Assembly (NCBI RefSeq): GCF_048773025.1
Contig: NC_133555.1
Coordinates: 35,853,206-35,917,205 of the forward strand
Reading direction: 5' to 3'
Source: Camelus bactrianus
Taxonomy: Eukaryota; Chordata; Mammalia; Artiodactyla; Camelidae
DNA length: 64,000 nucleotides
Shown: positions 31,561-48,660 of the stretch, piece after piece
Numbering within the stretch: the stretch's first letter is position 1
Layout: every line of letters begins with the position of its first letter
Notes under the pieces: model-generated
Seen by the model: the letters and a program-made list of their open reading frames with translations, nothing else
What the model was told of the DNA's origin: nothing
Databases searched by the model: none
Program-made: the position numbers and the translations under genes

Positions 31561-34500
31561 TCCTTCTGAGTTCTTCATGGTAGGAAAAAAGCATCATCTT
31601 GTCTTGCATCTCTGCAGAAGAGGAGAGTTACTGGCTGGAGCTTTGGACTTCAAATGCCCTGTCCCCCTCTCACCCCCTCTTATCTATCATTTCAATGGGG
31701 AAGGCCTTCCTCTTCTGAGCCTCAATTTCCCCATGAGGAGAGAGGGAATCTCAGGATCTCAGAAAGACCCTCCTCTGGCCTCTGGACAAGTCTCTGTTAT
31801 GCATTGTTAGAAAGTCTCCTCCAGGGAGCCTTATGAGAGTAAACCTGTTGGATTGGAAAATTCTTAGCAAATTGGGGAGCAGCCCAAGGGTCAAGGTGGT
31901 GGAACTGGGGCCCAGCTCCCAGATGGGAGACTGAAGCTTGAGAGGCCTTGGGCTGCAGGCAAGGTCCACCCCAGTGCTCCAGCCCAGGCCAGCCACCTGT
32001 CCCTGTGGCCTGTGTTCTTAGTGGGACGATGGGAATGGGGAGACCCCCAAGGTTAGGCAAGGGGGTGTGGGAGTGGTAAGGGCTCTTGACCATCACAATC
32101 AATGGTTCCTCTTGGTGGTTCCTGACCCCAAACTGCATCTACAGTGATTTTAGGCCAGGCAGGGGACTGCAAGCATGCCAGAAAGAGGCGGGCTGGAGGA
32201 GGGGCCTGTTAGACCCACCAGAGAGGTTACTGCTTATCCTCTCAGACCAGGACTTCTTAAGGCAGGGCCCCTCCTCAGGGGGTGGGGCTTGCGGTCAGGC
32301 TAGGCTTCCAGGGAGCACAGGAATCCCCCAGTCCCTCCTCGCTTATCTACAGCCTTGGATGAGCCCTCTATTCATGCAGAATTCCAGTCAATTGTTCCCT
32401 TGTTGACTTGGCTCTAAGCTCAAAGCTCCAGCAGAGAAGCTCCAGCCTTCCTCAAGGCACTAAGACCTGGGCAGGGGGCAAAGGTTGGTGCAAGTGGGGG
32501 AAGGAGGAGACTCAGGTCCAAAGATGCCCCAGACTGACTGTGCTGGGAGGACTGTGTGTCTGCTGAGATGACCCAAGACTCCACCTCATAGCACAGATGT
32601 GAACACTGAGGTTTCCTGAGGGGAAGAGTCTCCAGGAGTCAGTGATGGGGCCAGGACCAGAACTGGGTCCTCTGCTGGCCCTGATAACCTATCCTAGGAC
32701 CAGCATCTGGATCTGCTTTGGATGGGACACAATGCTTTGATGTCCCTTAGCACTCCAACCATCTCCCCCAAACAGCCCCTCCATCTAGCCAGGCTGCAGA
32801 CCTCTCAGACACAGATTCTCTGACCATTAACCCTGGCTCCAGGACCTCATGAGTCTCCCTGGATCAGACGGTCTCAATCCAGATTTTTGCAGAGAGATGG
32901 GTGCCTGGAATTGTCCCTTTCTGTCTGCTCCAGGCCCCGCACTTGGAGGTCCCTGGGCTGGTTTGAGGGGTCCTCCACATTCCTGGGCATCTGTGAGTCT
33001 GAATCTGCTGTGGTCTCTCCCCAGACCTCAAGGCCAGCCTGATGGGGACTTGTCTGTCCCCTGGCCATCCCTTTTGACCTCCTTCTGCCTGGTCTTGGGT
33101 CCAACATCTGGGAAAGTAATGGGTCGGGAGCCTTCCAGAGAGTCCTTTCCCACGAGAGCCGAGCTCTGACCCCAGTCCTTATCTGGCCTGTGTGTTCCAA
33201 GAACAACACAGATGCTAAGGCTCGCAAGCCTCAGACCTGGGGATGCTGACCTCCCCAGGCCTAGCTGCTCTGCTCCGATCTCTGTTTACTCTCTGTAAAG
33301 AGGGTGGGGGTGGGGATGGCTCTGTAGGGGGTTTGGGGAGGAGGCAGTGGAAAGGTCCCCAAATCCTGGACATGCAGGTTAAAGCTCACACAGCCACATG
33401 CACTCACACTGCCGATGCAGACCTCGCCAGGCATGCCTACTATGGTTCTCTGATTTCTCTTGCCGTCAGCCTCTCTCCTCCTTCCTAGCACTTCTAATTC
33501 CCACCCAGAGGTCTTTCTATACCATGAGCTTGAGGATGTGATGCATTAGAGCTGTGTGTATACAAAGGCATGTGAATATGCGTACCTATGCGTGTGAAGG
33601 GCATGTGCAGACAAAGTGCATGTGCCTGTGAGTATGAAAACGTGTGCAAAGGCGTCTATAGAGTGTGAGAATTTGCATTTAAAGGTGTGTGCATAGGAGT
33701 GTGCCAGCTCTTTGTCCAAGCACCTGTGAGTGTATGTGAGTCTGTCTGTGTGCATGGGCGCACATACACACCTCAGTGTGATTTCCATTGGCCCCGGTGT
33801 TGGTAGAAAAGGATCAGGTGACCTGGGGGTTTTGTCTCCACACAGACACAAACACATAGAGGGGGCAAGTTAGTCTGGCTAGAGTATCCTCTGAGTGAGT
33901 GAGTGTGTGTGCACGTGTACACGTGTGTGTTGTGCTTTAGACATAAATACGCCAGGTGGGCGGGCAGATGTATAAATACTCACACAGGCAGGTACGGGAA
34001 TTGACCCTAACTATTCCCGGCTGGGGGCTCAGGCCATTTTTAATGCAGATCCACACCCTGAGCCACAGAGGGTGTTTGTGTGGCCACTGGAGGCCAGGAT
34101 ACAGCTGGTGCTGGGTGGGGTGGGGTGGGGACAACCCTGGGTCTAGTCGGGTCACCACAGCTAGGTGCGGTCTACAAGGGGACACGGATGGAGGCCCTCC
34201 CGGCCACCATTGCCTCTTCTGCTGTCATCCCCACGGCCACCTCCTTGTTACCCTCCAGCCTTCACCTCCACCACTCCCATCCCTGTCTCCTGCATTACCT
34301 TCCTTCCTTTCACTCTCCCCTTGTCACAGTTGCCCATGCCCACCCTCTCTTCCTGCATCCTGGTCTGGTGCCCTTTTCTTGTCCACCTCGGGCTGCTTAT
34401 GGGTGAGTGAGAGCTAAGAATGAATCTGCCTGGCTGGGAGCTGAGGTTGGGAGCCAGAGGGCTGTGCGTGCAGGCGGTGTTTGTAGGTTCTGGGAAGCTA

Positions 34501-36254
34501 CATCCTGCCCTGGGCGGTCCCTTTGTCTCTGGCCTGCCTCAACAACCCTCCCTCCCCTTGTTTCTGAACCTGTCCCCACCTCTGCCTCTGTCTCAAGTCT
34601 CTGTGTCTCGCCTCTGCCATGGTTCGGGTCCCCGTCTCCAGTTTCTCCATGATGGCCCAGGGGAGCTGGTTCCTCCTCCCAGCCAGCGTGAACTGTTTGC
34701 CTGAGACAGTTGGTCCATCCAGTCAAACAACCACCCAATTCAGACTCCTCGTCTGACTGACGGGTTTTTTTTTCCCCTGCTAAATTTACTTGCATTTTTG
34801 ACTGAATTGGCCATTCAACAGAGGTTGTGTCCACATGCCCCCACCCCGCCCCACGCCAACAGATGAACAGGCTCCCCGACGGACGTGCGCACAGAGCCAG
34901 GAGCACCCAGGCATGCTCATACACATGTGGTCACAGCCTCGTGGAACACACGTGAGCACACAGGATGACACACGAGCACACGTGTTCCCGTCCTTGTGCC
35001 CACAGTGATGTATGTGAGCACACACACACCGCACACGTCTACCTGCTCACACACACGTTCATACCTCGCGCCGTGAGGATGGTGTCTGTACACCCTCAGA
35101 CCTATTCTGGGGAAGTCTTGGGGAGATGGAGGCCTCGGCAGAACCCCGTCCAGCAGTCTGGGGCGGCCAAGGCCCCTCTCCTCTGAGCCCAGCTCACCCT
35201 CCTTCCTCCGCCCTTAGCCTCTAGGTGGGGTTTCTGGTCATCTCCGGCCGCTGCTGAGCCCCTGCAAGCCTCAATAGCAGCTCCCAGACCCTGATCCTAA
35301 AAGGGGACTCTTTTTTTTTCTTCCAAGGACAATAAATATTTGCTCTTTGGGAAACTGTTGGTGGGAGAGTACAGGGTTTGGCCCAGTGGCGGGGAATGTC
35401 CAGTGCAGCTCGGGGAGGCCGCAGGCCATGCTGGGGGAGGGGCCGGGCCCCTCTAGAAGCAAGACCGGCAGGCATAGCTGGGAAGCCAGGGCTTGGGCTG
35501 CCCCTCAGTTCCTTCCCTTGGACCCCAGCCTCAGGCCTTTGTTTTCTCCATTCCTTTGCCCAGCATGTTGACACTCCTGCCTCCCATCCCTCGCATCTCA
35601 GACCCCTCTACATCAAACCTCACCCCTCGAGAGCCTTTTTCCCACTCCCATTCATCTTGTCAGCTCCAACCCATTTTTCATGCACCCAGATTTTCATTCT
35701 ACCGCCTTAGACTAGCCATTTCGGGCAGGGCCAAAGGTCCCCACGCCAGGCCCCCAAGAGCAGAGCATGCCCCTCAGACTGGGCCCCTGAGGTCAAGGCT
35801 GTGTCCTCCTTCCATAAGGGACCAAGCCTGGCCAACAGTGTCCCCCACCCTGTTCCCCATGAGGAACTGGTCCCTGGAGGCTCCTGCCTGCCCACCCCTC
35901 CCTCATCCTCAATTGGGCTCCCAAATATAGCGGCCGTGGCCACAGCCGGCCAGGACACCACAGCCCCAAGCGTCAGTCCTGGGCCGGGATCAGAGGGGCA
36001 GGAGCTGATTATAGGTCCCTGGGCCAAACCCAGGGCTCGCCTGCCAGCCCGCTGGGCCCTGCCACCCCCACCCCCAGAACCACAAGGTTGGAGCATCTGG
36101 TCCCCGTCAGCACAGTGGGCAGAGGGAGGGGCCTGAGGGGTGTGTTTGGCCTGCTGAGGACAGAGTTGTCTGTGTGTGGCGGGGGTGGCGAGCACGGTCT
36201 CCTCACTGCTCAAGGGCAGTGACTGTCCTTTGAACCCAGGATCACTTTGCCCCA

Positions 36255-36310
36255 CCCATGGCCATTGTACAGATGGGGAAACTGAGGCCAGGAGGAGCCA
36301 GGACTGGCCT
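36255..36310 (-). repeat. MIR SINE core
   Basis: 'gtacagatggggaaactgag' then 'gccaggaggagcc' is the reverse-complement MIR core. Confidence 0.55.
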
Positions 36311-37209
36311 GGGTCACAATTGCATAAGGAGTCTCCTGCCTCCTCCTTGGCCACTCCTTCCCATCTTTCAAGGCCTGGGGCTGTGCCTCCGGGAAGCAGG
36401 CCACATCCTGTTGGTGGCAGAGCAACCCTGCTGGGAAGTCCTCCTTGGAGTCAATCTTTCACCCAAGGCTCCAGGGGCGTGGGATGGTGTAGAAATTCCT
36501 CTCCTTCTCCGGGTCCTCGTGGCTGCCTCGTGCCACCTCTAGCCAGATTTGCTGGGCAGCTCCTGCCCCTCTTGGGCCTCGGTCCCCTCATCTGTGCAGT
36601 TGGGCAGGGACTAAGGGCCCTGTGTAGGGGCTGTATTTATGGGCATCTAGTGTGTAGTAGTGAGTTCATGTCTATGTGGATACACACGTGTTCCCCGGCC
36701 TGCCCACGCCCACATGGGGTCCCCAGGACCTGCTGCACAGCAACATTTGACCTACTTCTAAGACTCTGGGTCTGGCCCAGGCCGTGTTCTCGACTCCTCC
36801 GGGAAGTTTGGGCCTGCATCCCAGCCCAGAGGCCGTGGGCCAGGAGGGGCGGTCCTAGGCGGTCCTGGGCGGGCCAGGGCGGCCTGCGGAGCCTGCGGCC
36901 AGGGGGACAAGGGCACATGGGGAACCCGACCCTCCTTCCCTGACTCTGGTTCCTGGGCCCAAGGGACAGCCAGGCCTCACCCATCCCTCCCTCTCCTCAC
37001 TCCCCACCACTCCTTCCACGTGGCCACCATATTCTGAGTTCCCCAAATTGGCTCTGACAGGATGAGGGACATTCCTCATGCCCCTGTGAACACTAGGAGG
37101 AAGGTCTGCCAAGCACTTGCCCCTGCTTTTTGCCAAGAGTTTACCCCTCCCCTGCCCCGCCCTTGTCTACACAGGGCAGGAGGCAGTGCCGGTCTGGGAA
37201 ACCAGCAGC

Positions 37210-37575
37210 CCCTGTCCTGGATCCAGGGTCTGGGGTCTGGGTTTGGGTTTATGGGCCTGGAGTCCAGATTTAGAGTCTTGGGGCCTGGGGCCTGGGGCCT
37301 GGGTCTTGAGTCCTGGACCTGGACTCTGGATTTAGAGTCCTGGGTCCTGGGCCTGGGGTCTGGGGCCTGGAGTCTGTCTGTGTTTAAGGTCTGGGTTTGG
37401 CGTCCTGGGTTTTGGAGTCTGTGTCCTCAGAGTAGGATCTGGGCCTAGGCTCTGGGTTCCAGGTTCTAAGTTTGGAGTGCAGATCCTAGGACCTGAGTCT
37501 GGGGTCTGCGTTTGGCATTCCAGGTTCCAGGTCTGGAGTCTGGGGTCTAGGTTGGTTCCCTGGGTTCTGGGTTTT
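37210..37575 (+). repeat. GGGTCTGG-type minisatellite
   Basis: About 365 bases built from variants of GGGTCTGG, GGGCCTGG, GAGTCCTGG and GGGTTTTGG. The basic step is about 6-8 bases with higher-order blocks of 20-30 (for example a 'ggatttagagtcctgg' block seen twice at about 37.27 and 37.33 kb). Strongly G-rich on the plus strand. The open frame through it is a repeat artefact. Confidence 0.75.
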
Positions 37576-37612
37576 GGGTTCAGGATCCAAAGGTCAGTTC
37601 CTATCCCTTCTA

Positions 37613-37626
37613 CGCCCCCTGCTGGC
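37613..37626 (-). promoter_or_regulatory. CTCF-like motif, minus orientation
   Basis: The minus strand reads GCCAGCAGGGGGCG, an excellent match to the CTCF core. It lies just beyond the G-rich minisatellite. Confidence 0.5.
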
Positions 37627-37914
37627 TGATTGTCATGATCAAGTTGCTGCTTATATCATGGGGCCGTCCCTACAACTTCAGGCTTTTGAGAGGAGTCTCA
37701 GCAGTGGATGGGGGGTGGCGTGAACAGCAGGCCTGAGACGAGGTGGGCGGCAGGTGGGCTTAGAGGCAGCTGCTGCTGCATTGCTGTCCCAGGGCGCCCC
37801 TGGCAGTCACCAGAACTGTCAGTCAATCAGCAAATCTCCTCTTGCCCTACTCCAGGGACAGGATTCTTCTGCAAGGTGTTCCAGTCCCCCTGTGAGAGGT
37901 GGGTAAATAGAGAT

Positions 37915-38285
37915 GTTCGGGACATTTGCTCATGCATCATTTATGATGTGCCTACTGTGTACTAGGCTCTGTTCTAGACTCTGGGGATATATAGGCATAG
38001 AAAACCAAAAACTGCTCCTCTGCCAGCTGACATTTGTGGGAGGGGGGACACACATAAGAGACAAGACAACAAGGAAACAAGCTCATTTTAAGGTGTACAG
38101 GGATGGGAGTCAGGCTGAGATGCAGGGCAGAGGGAGCAGGTCCACGGCAGTCTGAGGAGGCTTCTCAGAGGAGGTGACATCTCATTGAGCCCTGGAGGTG
38201 CCAAGGAGCAAGCCACGGCCAGTGGCCCAGACAAGGATACCAGGGGGAGGAAAGAGCCTGAGAAAAAGCCTTAGGACTGGAAGGG
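37915..38285 (+). repeat. Ancient dispersed repeat (L2/MIR age)
   Basis: Contains 'tgtgcctactgtgtactagg', 'ctctgttctagactctgggg', then 'tctcagaggaggtgacat' and 'gagcaagcc' in the order of a widely dispersed old mammalian repeat. I cannot name its family with confidence. Confidence 0.6.
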
Positions 38286-39749
38286 AACTAGAAAGACGTC
38301 ATTGTATCCAGGGGTCTCCTGCCGTATCCACGGGCCCCTCAGAAGTCAGAGCCCACATCTTCCCCAGCTGGGGGAGGTTAGGTGGCTGCCCCCAGAGAGG
38401 GCTCTGGAATGTGGCACCAGAATCAGACTGGGCCACAACTGAGACCATTAGAGCTGGGGGAGTCAAAGGGAAATGACCCACACCCTCAGGTTCTCCAGGT
38501 CCCCCAGGTAGGGCCAGGATCTTGTCTGCTGGGCTGTCATCCCTGAAAGTCATGGACCCTAGGCTGGGACCTGGGAGAGAGAGGTGAGCGCCAAGCTTTG
38601 TGTGGCTTGTCATTGCTGCCCACTGCCCACCCCTTCCTGTCACAAAGCCCCCTCCTCTGTTCACCTGCCTGCCACAAAGTCCCCCCTGCCATTCACCTGC
38701 CTGCCCACCTGCCCACCCCCTGCCTTCTCCTGTGCTGGACAGCCAATCCTGCTGGCAGTCAAGGGGGCTGATCCCTGCATTAGTTATGGGTTGTGAATGG
38801 CCCCGTGGGGTGAGCCCTGGAGCCAGAGCTCAGACAAAGGCCCAGCCCTGGCCTCCATCCGAGCCCTGGGGAGGGAGTGGAGGATGGCCCTGTGTACTGC
38901 AGGCCCACCTCCGTCCTGTGCACGAGGGAAGGGGACCAGACACCCCTTTCCCCACCCACTCACCAGGCAGAGGAAGGTGGTGCTGTGTGGCTCTGGCTGG
39001 CTACATGAGCCTGCCCGCCCCCTCACAGACCTGGGAACAGAGCCAGAGGACCCATGTCACTCATCGACCCCTGATCAAGCTGATGTTGAGTATTTTCTGC
39101 AGTTGTGTGTGGAAAAATAAATGAGATTTGGGGTCTGGGTGCCCCTGTGTGTGTCCTCCGCCCTGGGCCTCGGTTTCCCCTATGATGAGTGAAAGGAGAC
39201 TAAGTAGTGTCTGGTTGGCTGGGCCCGTGTGTGGTTGGAGCCCCCACGGGATGTCCAGAGTCAGTTGTCCTAAGGGTCAGCAGGCCTGGGCGATGGGGCC
39301 ACCCAGAGGCCTCTCTCTGTGTCCCCCTCTGTCTGTCTTCTCCTCTTGTGGTATTTCTGACTCGCCTTTGTGGACCCTCCCCCACCCCCTTTCTTTCTCA
39401 ATAGTCTTGCCAGGCATCTGGAAGAAAAGTGAAAAACTTGCCTCTCCCCAGCACCGGATGTTGTCAGATTTCCAGATGTGGGGTGTTCTGCCCTCCAGAT
39501 GAGGGGAGGAATGTCCCTGTGGTCCAGCTAGGAGGGGACCAGTCCCCATCCCTGCACTGCTGTCCCCCTCACCATGAGGCTGAGTGACAAGATGAGAGGG
39601 ACCTTGGCTCAGCAGGAAGGTACTGGGGGCCCCAGTGATTCCTCCCCTCAGGTTCCAGCCCCAGCCCCTCTCTATACCCGGGAAATCCCTGGGGGCCTGG
39701 GATTGGGGAGGGCAATGCCTCTGAAGTCTCTATCAAAGGCTCTAGGCAT

Positions 39750-39759
39750 TTAAAAATAA
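39750..39759 (+). promoter_or_regulatory. MEF2-type site upstream of MYL3
   Basis: TTAAAAATAA fits YTAWWWWTAR. It is about 1.4 kb upstream of the MYL3 start codon, in a short AT-rich pocket of otherwise GC-rich DNA. Confidence 0.4.
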
Positions 39760-40393
39760 CAAAGAACTCCTCCTTCCCACCCCCTGGCAGAGACACTGGG
39801 CACGGAATGGAGCCCAATGTGTTTGCAAGATGTCCCCATGCTCAGAGTTCTCTGCCTGAAAGGGCCTTATGCCACTTCAGCCTTCAGCCTTCCCACCTCC
39901 CCCCACCTCCCCAAATGGTAGCCCAGCAAGGCTACCCTTTGTCACTGCCCTCTGCCCAGAGCTGGGCACTCTAGGGTGGCACTGGGGGTAGGAACTAGCG
40001 GGAGAGCATCCTGGGCTGAGCACCCAGGGGCAAACCTCACCCAGCCCCTGTGGTCCTTCAGAGAGGCAGACCCTCCCGGGGCCCCATCAAACAGGTGGCA
40101 GAGGGCAACATGGGGTGGTGAGAAAAGCTTCCTGGAAGAGGGGACAGTGGGGCCAGGCCTTGAATGTGCCAAGCAGAGGAGGGGCAACGGCAGAGGGTAC
40201 GTGTGTAAGGGGTCTGGCTGGGTGCAGGCCCTGAGGTGTGTGGGGAAAGTGGCCACAGGGAGCTGTCAGAGAGAGGCTGTTGAACTGGGCTGGGTGACTG
40301 TTCTTGAGGGAGCAGAGCCCCTTCTACTGCCACTTGGGATGTTCCCAGACACCCTCGGACTCATGCCTGGGGCTGCCGCTGCCTAGGAGCCAT

Positions 40394-40690
40394 GACCAGA
40401 CACTCACACAGACATGATAAACACCCAGACACAAACACACAGAAACAGCACTCACAGACAGGCATGGGCCATCCGCCACATAGACACAGATGCAGCATAC
40501 ACAGACCCACACACAAAAAGACACCCAGACAACACATGCAGATGCACACAGACCCTCCCACCACAGATACACAGAGACCCCCCCACACCCCGATATAAAC
40601 ACCCAGACATATAGAGATGACACACAGGGACACACGCAGACCTCCCTCTCCCCCTCCGCACAGACACACAGGCACAGACCAAGGGAATTC
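40394..40690 (+). repeat. Degenerate CA-rich repeat (CACACAGAC type)
   Basis: About 300 bases of ACAC, ACAGAC and ACACCCAGACA units. It is alternating purine-pyrimidine over much of its length and lies 0.5-0.8 kb upstream of MYL3. Confidence 0.8.
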
Positions 40691-41015
40691 GATGCACAGA
40701 TGGGAAGTTTAACTAAGAGGTGCCCTTAGGGAATCCCAGTCCTTCTGCCCCAACACAACCCACACCACACACTTGGACCAGCCTTCTGCACCTGTTCAAT
40801 TTATTGACCTGCTGACGGGCAGCTGGGACCCTGTGTGCATGTGTGCGTGAGCTTTTGAGGGTGGGTGTGGGGGTTGAGCAGTGGCCTCTGTCCTCGCCTC
40901 CCCCTCCCTCTCCCCAACAGGTGACTGGGAGGAATGGAGAGCCCTCCCTCTCCCCTACCCATTCCTGAGTCTGAACAATGCCCTCCCCAAGCCCCGAAAT
41001 AGCCCCTGAGCCCAG

Positions 41016-41120
41016 CCAATGTCCTTTTATGGCCCTGTCCCCATTGTGCCCTGCGGGGGTGGGGCTGGGGTCATGAGGTGTCCAGACAGGATAAAGGCCA
41101 GGCACGAGAGACTCACCTAC
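41016..41120 (+). promoter_or_regulatory. MYL3: MYL3 proximal promoter
   Basis: CCAAT at 41,016-41,020, then CCTTTTATGG at 41,023-41,032, a perfect CArG box (CC, six A/T, GG) and close to the 'MLC box' known from cardiac light-chain genes. A TATA-like GGATAAAGG follows at 41,089-41,097. Spacing predicts transcription start near 41,115-41,125 and a leader of about 50 bases. SRF is the expected binder of the CArG box. Confidence 0.7.
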
Positions 41121-41170
41121 CCTGCTCTCTGCTTCCTTCTCTCCACGTCCCTTCTGTGCTTATAGCCTCC

Positions 41171-46014
<4,844 letters not shown>

Positions 46015-46229
46015 ACCTCTCCCCACAGGTGAGAACCCACCCTACTCCCTCACAAACCTGCTGACACCTTTGCTACCTCTGCTGATTTCACCCCATTAAC
46101 CCCTCATGCCTCTGTCATCCAAATCCCTTATTGCCACCTCCCCATCTCCACCAACTCCAGTTCTCAGCTGACAATCCGCTGCCTTGCTTGACCCCCTCCT
46201 CTATAACCTGTGACCACCTTTGCTCTCAG

Positions 46230-46460
46230 GGAGCCCAGGGGAGGCCACGCTGGGGACAGCTCATCTCCCATTCATGCTGCTGACACCAGTGGCCTGGCAG
46301 TGTGGCACGGAGGGGCGTGCATCGGGACTCAAGTTCTCTCTGCACAACCCTGCAGACCGCTCTGCGGGGCTGTCATCTCCCGCCCCCATCAGGCTTGCCT
46401 GTGACTGCATCTCTGTCCCCACCCCTTGGGCCTCATGAATAAATGGCTTCTTTCCTTCTT
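46230..46460 (+). other. MYL3: MYL3 exon 7 (non-coding) and poly(A) site
   Basis: The acceptor CTCTCAG ends at 46,229. The exon carries the rest of the 3' UTR to AATAAA at 46,438-46,443, so cleavage is expected near 46,455-46,465. The stop codon is only 14 nt upstream of the exon 6-7 junction, inside the 50-nt limit, so nonsense-mediated decay is not expected. Human MYL3 also has a non-coding last exon. Confidence 0.8.
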
Positions 46461-46525
46461 TCCTCCTTCCTCCCTCCCTTTCTTCTCTCCTTTCCTTTCC
46501 ACCCTCCTTCCTTCTTTCCTTCTAA
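46444..46525 (+). repeat. Polypyrimidine (TTCC)n tract after MYL3
   Basis: About 80 bases, almost all C and T, with CTTC/TTCC units. It begins immediately after the MYL3 poly(A) signal. Confidence 0.85.
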
Positions 46526-47439
46526 CTTATTCGTGGCTCTTTGGTTGACTTCTGCAAAATCTATGAGCCACATATGATGAGCCCTGGACAAAATAAGGGA
46601 CTCATTTTGAAATCTTGCCTCCTTGCTCACCCTATCAAAACTGTCCCCTCTGCTGTGCCAACAACCCTCCGAGCCTGCCCACCGGGACGCTGGGGTAGAA
46701 GCAGAGTTGAGCTGGAAGAGGCCTGGTGCCCCTCCCTTTTTCTTGCCCTCCCCTCCCATTCTGGAGATGGCAGCCCTGCTCTGGCCTCTGACACAGGGAT
46801 GCCCCTGGGAGCCTGAGAGCTGTCCAAGCTGTCTCACTCCATGTCCAGCAATCAGGGAACTGCAGGGCATTGGTCCAGAGCCACCCATGTCACAGGTGGG
46901 GAAACTGAGGCCCAGAGCAGAGAATGGCCTCGCCTGAGTCATACTGGGAGTGAGTGGCAGGTGAGGAGCTAACTTTGTCCCCAGGTAGTCAGAGCTGAAG
47001 AGGTCTTAGAATCCTGCTTGACTCAGATGGGAAACCAAGGCTCTCTGCCTGTGGTGTGGCTCTAGGCCAGAGCGGGCAGCATCCTCTTCAGCCCCTGGCT
47101 TCTCAGCAGAAGACAAGTGCTCAACCCCTGCATTGCCAGGAGGAGGTGTCCACACCCCTGCAAACGTCTGCCCCGCTGCCCACACCCTGCACTGGGGCCA
47201 AGCCCTCCCCTCCTCTCGGAGCCCAGTGGAAAAGGTGAGGGGAGGCTTCCTGGAGGAGGTGACCAACTTAGGTTTGATGGGGAGGGAGAGCAATGCCCTG
47301 CAGAGAGGCTTGGGGTCTTAGAGATAGGGAGGTGGGGGAGATCAAGGGCCAGAGTGGAGAGCGGGCCACACAAGGTAGGAAACAGCCTGCAGGCCAGGAG
47401 GGCCCAGGAGGTCAGGGCAGCCCTGTTTTGTAGATGTGA

Positions 47440-47640
47440 GTGCATCTGCTAGTGTGGTGAGTGTGCGGGTGTGAGAGCAGGTTTGAGGGCTGCTGAGGGT
47501 GTTGGTGTGGTGGGGGGAGCCTGCGTGTGAGCATGACTGGATTGTGAGTGTGAGAGTATGTGTGCTGGTGTGTGTGGAGGGGAGGGTGTCAGCAGTGTGT
47601 GTGAGAGTCTGTGCGGGGCTGTGAGTGTGTATGCAGGAGT
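47440..47640 (+). repeat. TG-rich low-complexity tract
   Basis: Dense GTGTG, GAGTGTG and GGTGTG motifs without a fixed unit; a decayed dinucleotide-type repeat. Confidence 0.65.
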
Positions 47641-47654
47641 CTGTTTCACCTTCC

Positions 47655-47795
47655 CTTCATCCTCTCAGCATTTATTGAGCACCTATGGTGTGCCAGACTC
47701 TGTTCTAGCCCTGGGAACACTGCAGTGGAGAAAGCAGTCAAACCTCCCATCCTCACGGAGCCCACACAAACCTCACAAATCACTAAGCCGTGAAG
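47655..47795 (+). repeat. Ancient dispersed repeat fragment
   Basis: 'gcatttattgagcacctatg' and 'gtgccagactctgttctagc' match the same old family as at 37.9 and 59.0 kb, close to consensus. Confidence 0.6.
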
Positions 47796-47836
47796 TGTGG
47801 GCTGGGGAGGGGCCCAAAGTAAGGGAAGGGCTGTGC

Positions 47837-47858
47837 TGTGTGTGTGTGTGTGTGTGTT
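47837..47858 (+). repeat. (GT)n microsatellite
   Basis: About ten perfect GT units directly before an L1 fragment. Confidence 0.9.
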
Positions 47859-47869
47859 GACATGTTAAA

Positions 47870-48660
47870 AAATGAGGTCAATGATTATCTAAGAAGGCAA
47901 TGGTTGGGCAGAGATTGAAAGAAGAGATGATATCCATAATATATAAAGGATTCCTACAACTCAACAACAACAAAAGTAATCCAGTTCAAGAACAGGCAAA
48001 GGATTTGAATAGACATTTTTTAAAGATATACAAATGGCCAATAAATACATGAAAAGATGCTCAACATCACTAATTAGGGACATGAAAATGGAAACCACGA
48101 TGACATACTACTCACTTCACATCCATCAGGACGATTATTATCCAGAAAACAAAAAGTAACAAGTTGGCAAGAATGTAGAGAAACTGGAACCCTTGGGCCC
48201 TGTGGGTGGGAATGTAAAATGGTGCACCTGCTGTGGAAAAAGTAGGGAGAGTCCTCAAAAAATTAAAAACATAATTACCATATGACCCAGAAATTCCACT
48301 TCTGGATAGACACCCCCAAAGAATTGAAAGCAGGGACTTGAAGAGGTATTTGTAAACCCATCTTCCCAGTAGCATTATTTACAATAGCTGGAAGGTGGAA
48401 ACAACCCAAGTGCCCATCAACAGATGAATGGATAAACAAAATGTGGTGTGTATGTTTATTTAATATATATATTATATATACATACACAAACACACAATGG
48501 AATTTTATTCTGACTTAGAAAGGAAGGGACGTCTGACACAGGCTACAACATGGATGAACTTTGAGGATATTATGCTAAGTGAAATGAGCCAGGCACAGAA
48601 GGACAGATACGATATGATTCCACTTGGAACGGGGAATAGTTAAAGATAAGAAAAAAAAAG
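47870..48660 (+). repeat. L1 LINE, 3' fragment
   Basis: ORF2 end and 3' UTR of an L1M-type element: 'caaatggccaataaatacatg', 'ttaccatatgacccagaaattcc', 'tgcccatcaacagatgaatgg' and 'gaaatgagccaggcacagaagg', ending in an A-rich tail at about 48,648-48,660. It has an internal TA-rich expansion. Inactive, 5'-truncated. Confidence 0.85.

Larger units (their letters stand above)
23801..41015. other. Intergenic region between the PTH1R and MYL3 promoters
   Basis: About 17 kb between two divergent promoters. I see no exon with recognisable similarity. It holds MIR and older repeat fragments, TG/CA-rich tracts (about 33.55-33.92, 34.90-35.06 and 40.39-40.69 kb), minisatellites and several candidate muscle sites listed separately. 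Human MYL3 and PTH1R are head to head in the same way. Confidence 0.7.

Noticed and set aside
37062-37448. Repetitive Gly/Leu/Ser/Trp-rich frame through the minisatellite
   Set aside because: The pattern comes from the DNA repeat; there is no start context or splice structure.
40394-40690. CA-rich array considered as a CRISPR-like or satellite array
   Set aside because: No fixed repeat/spacer structure; it is a decayed dinucleotide-type repeat in a mammalian genome.
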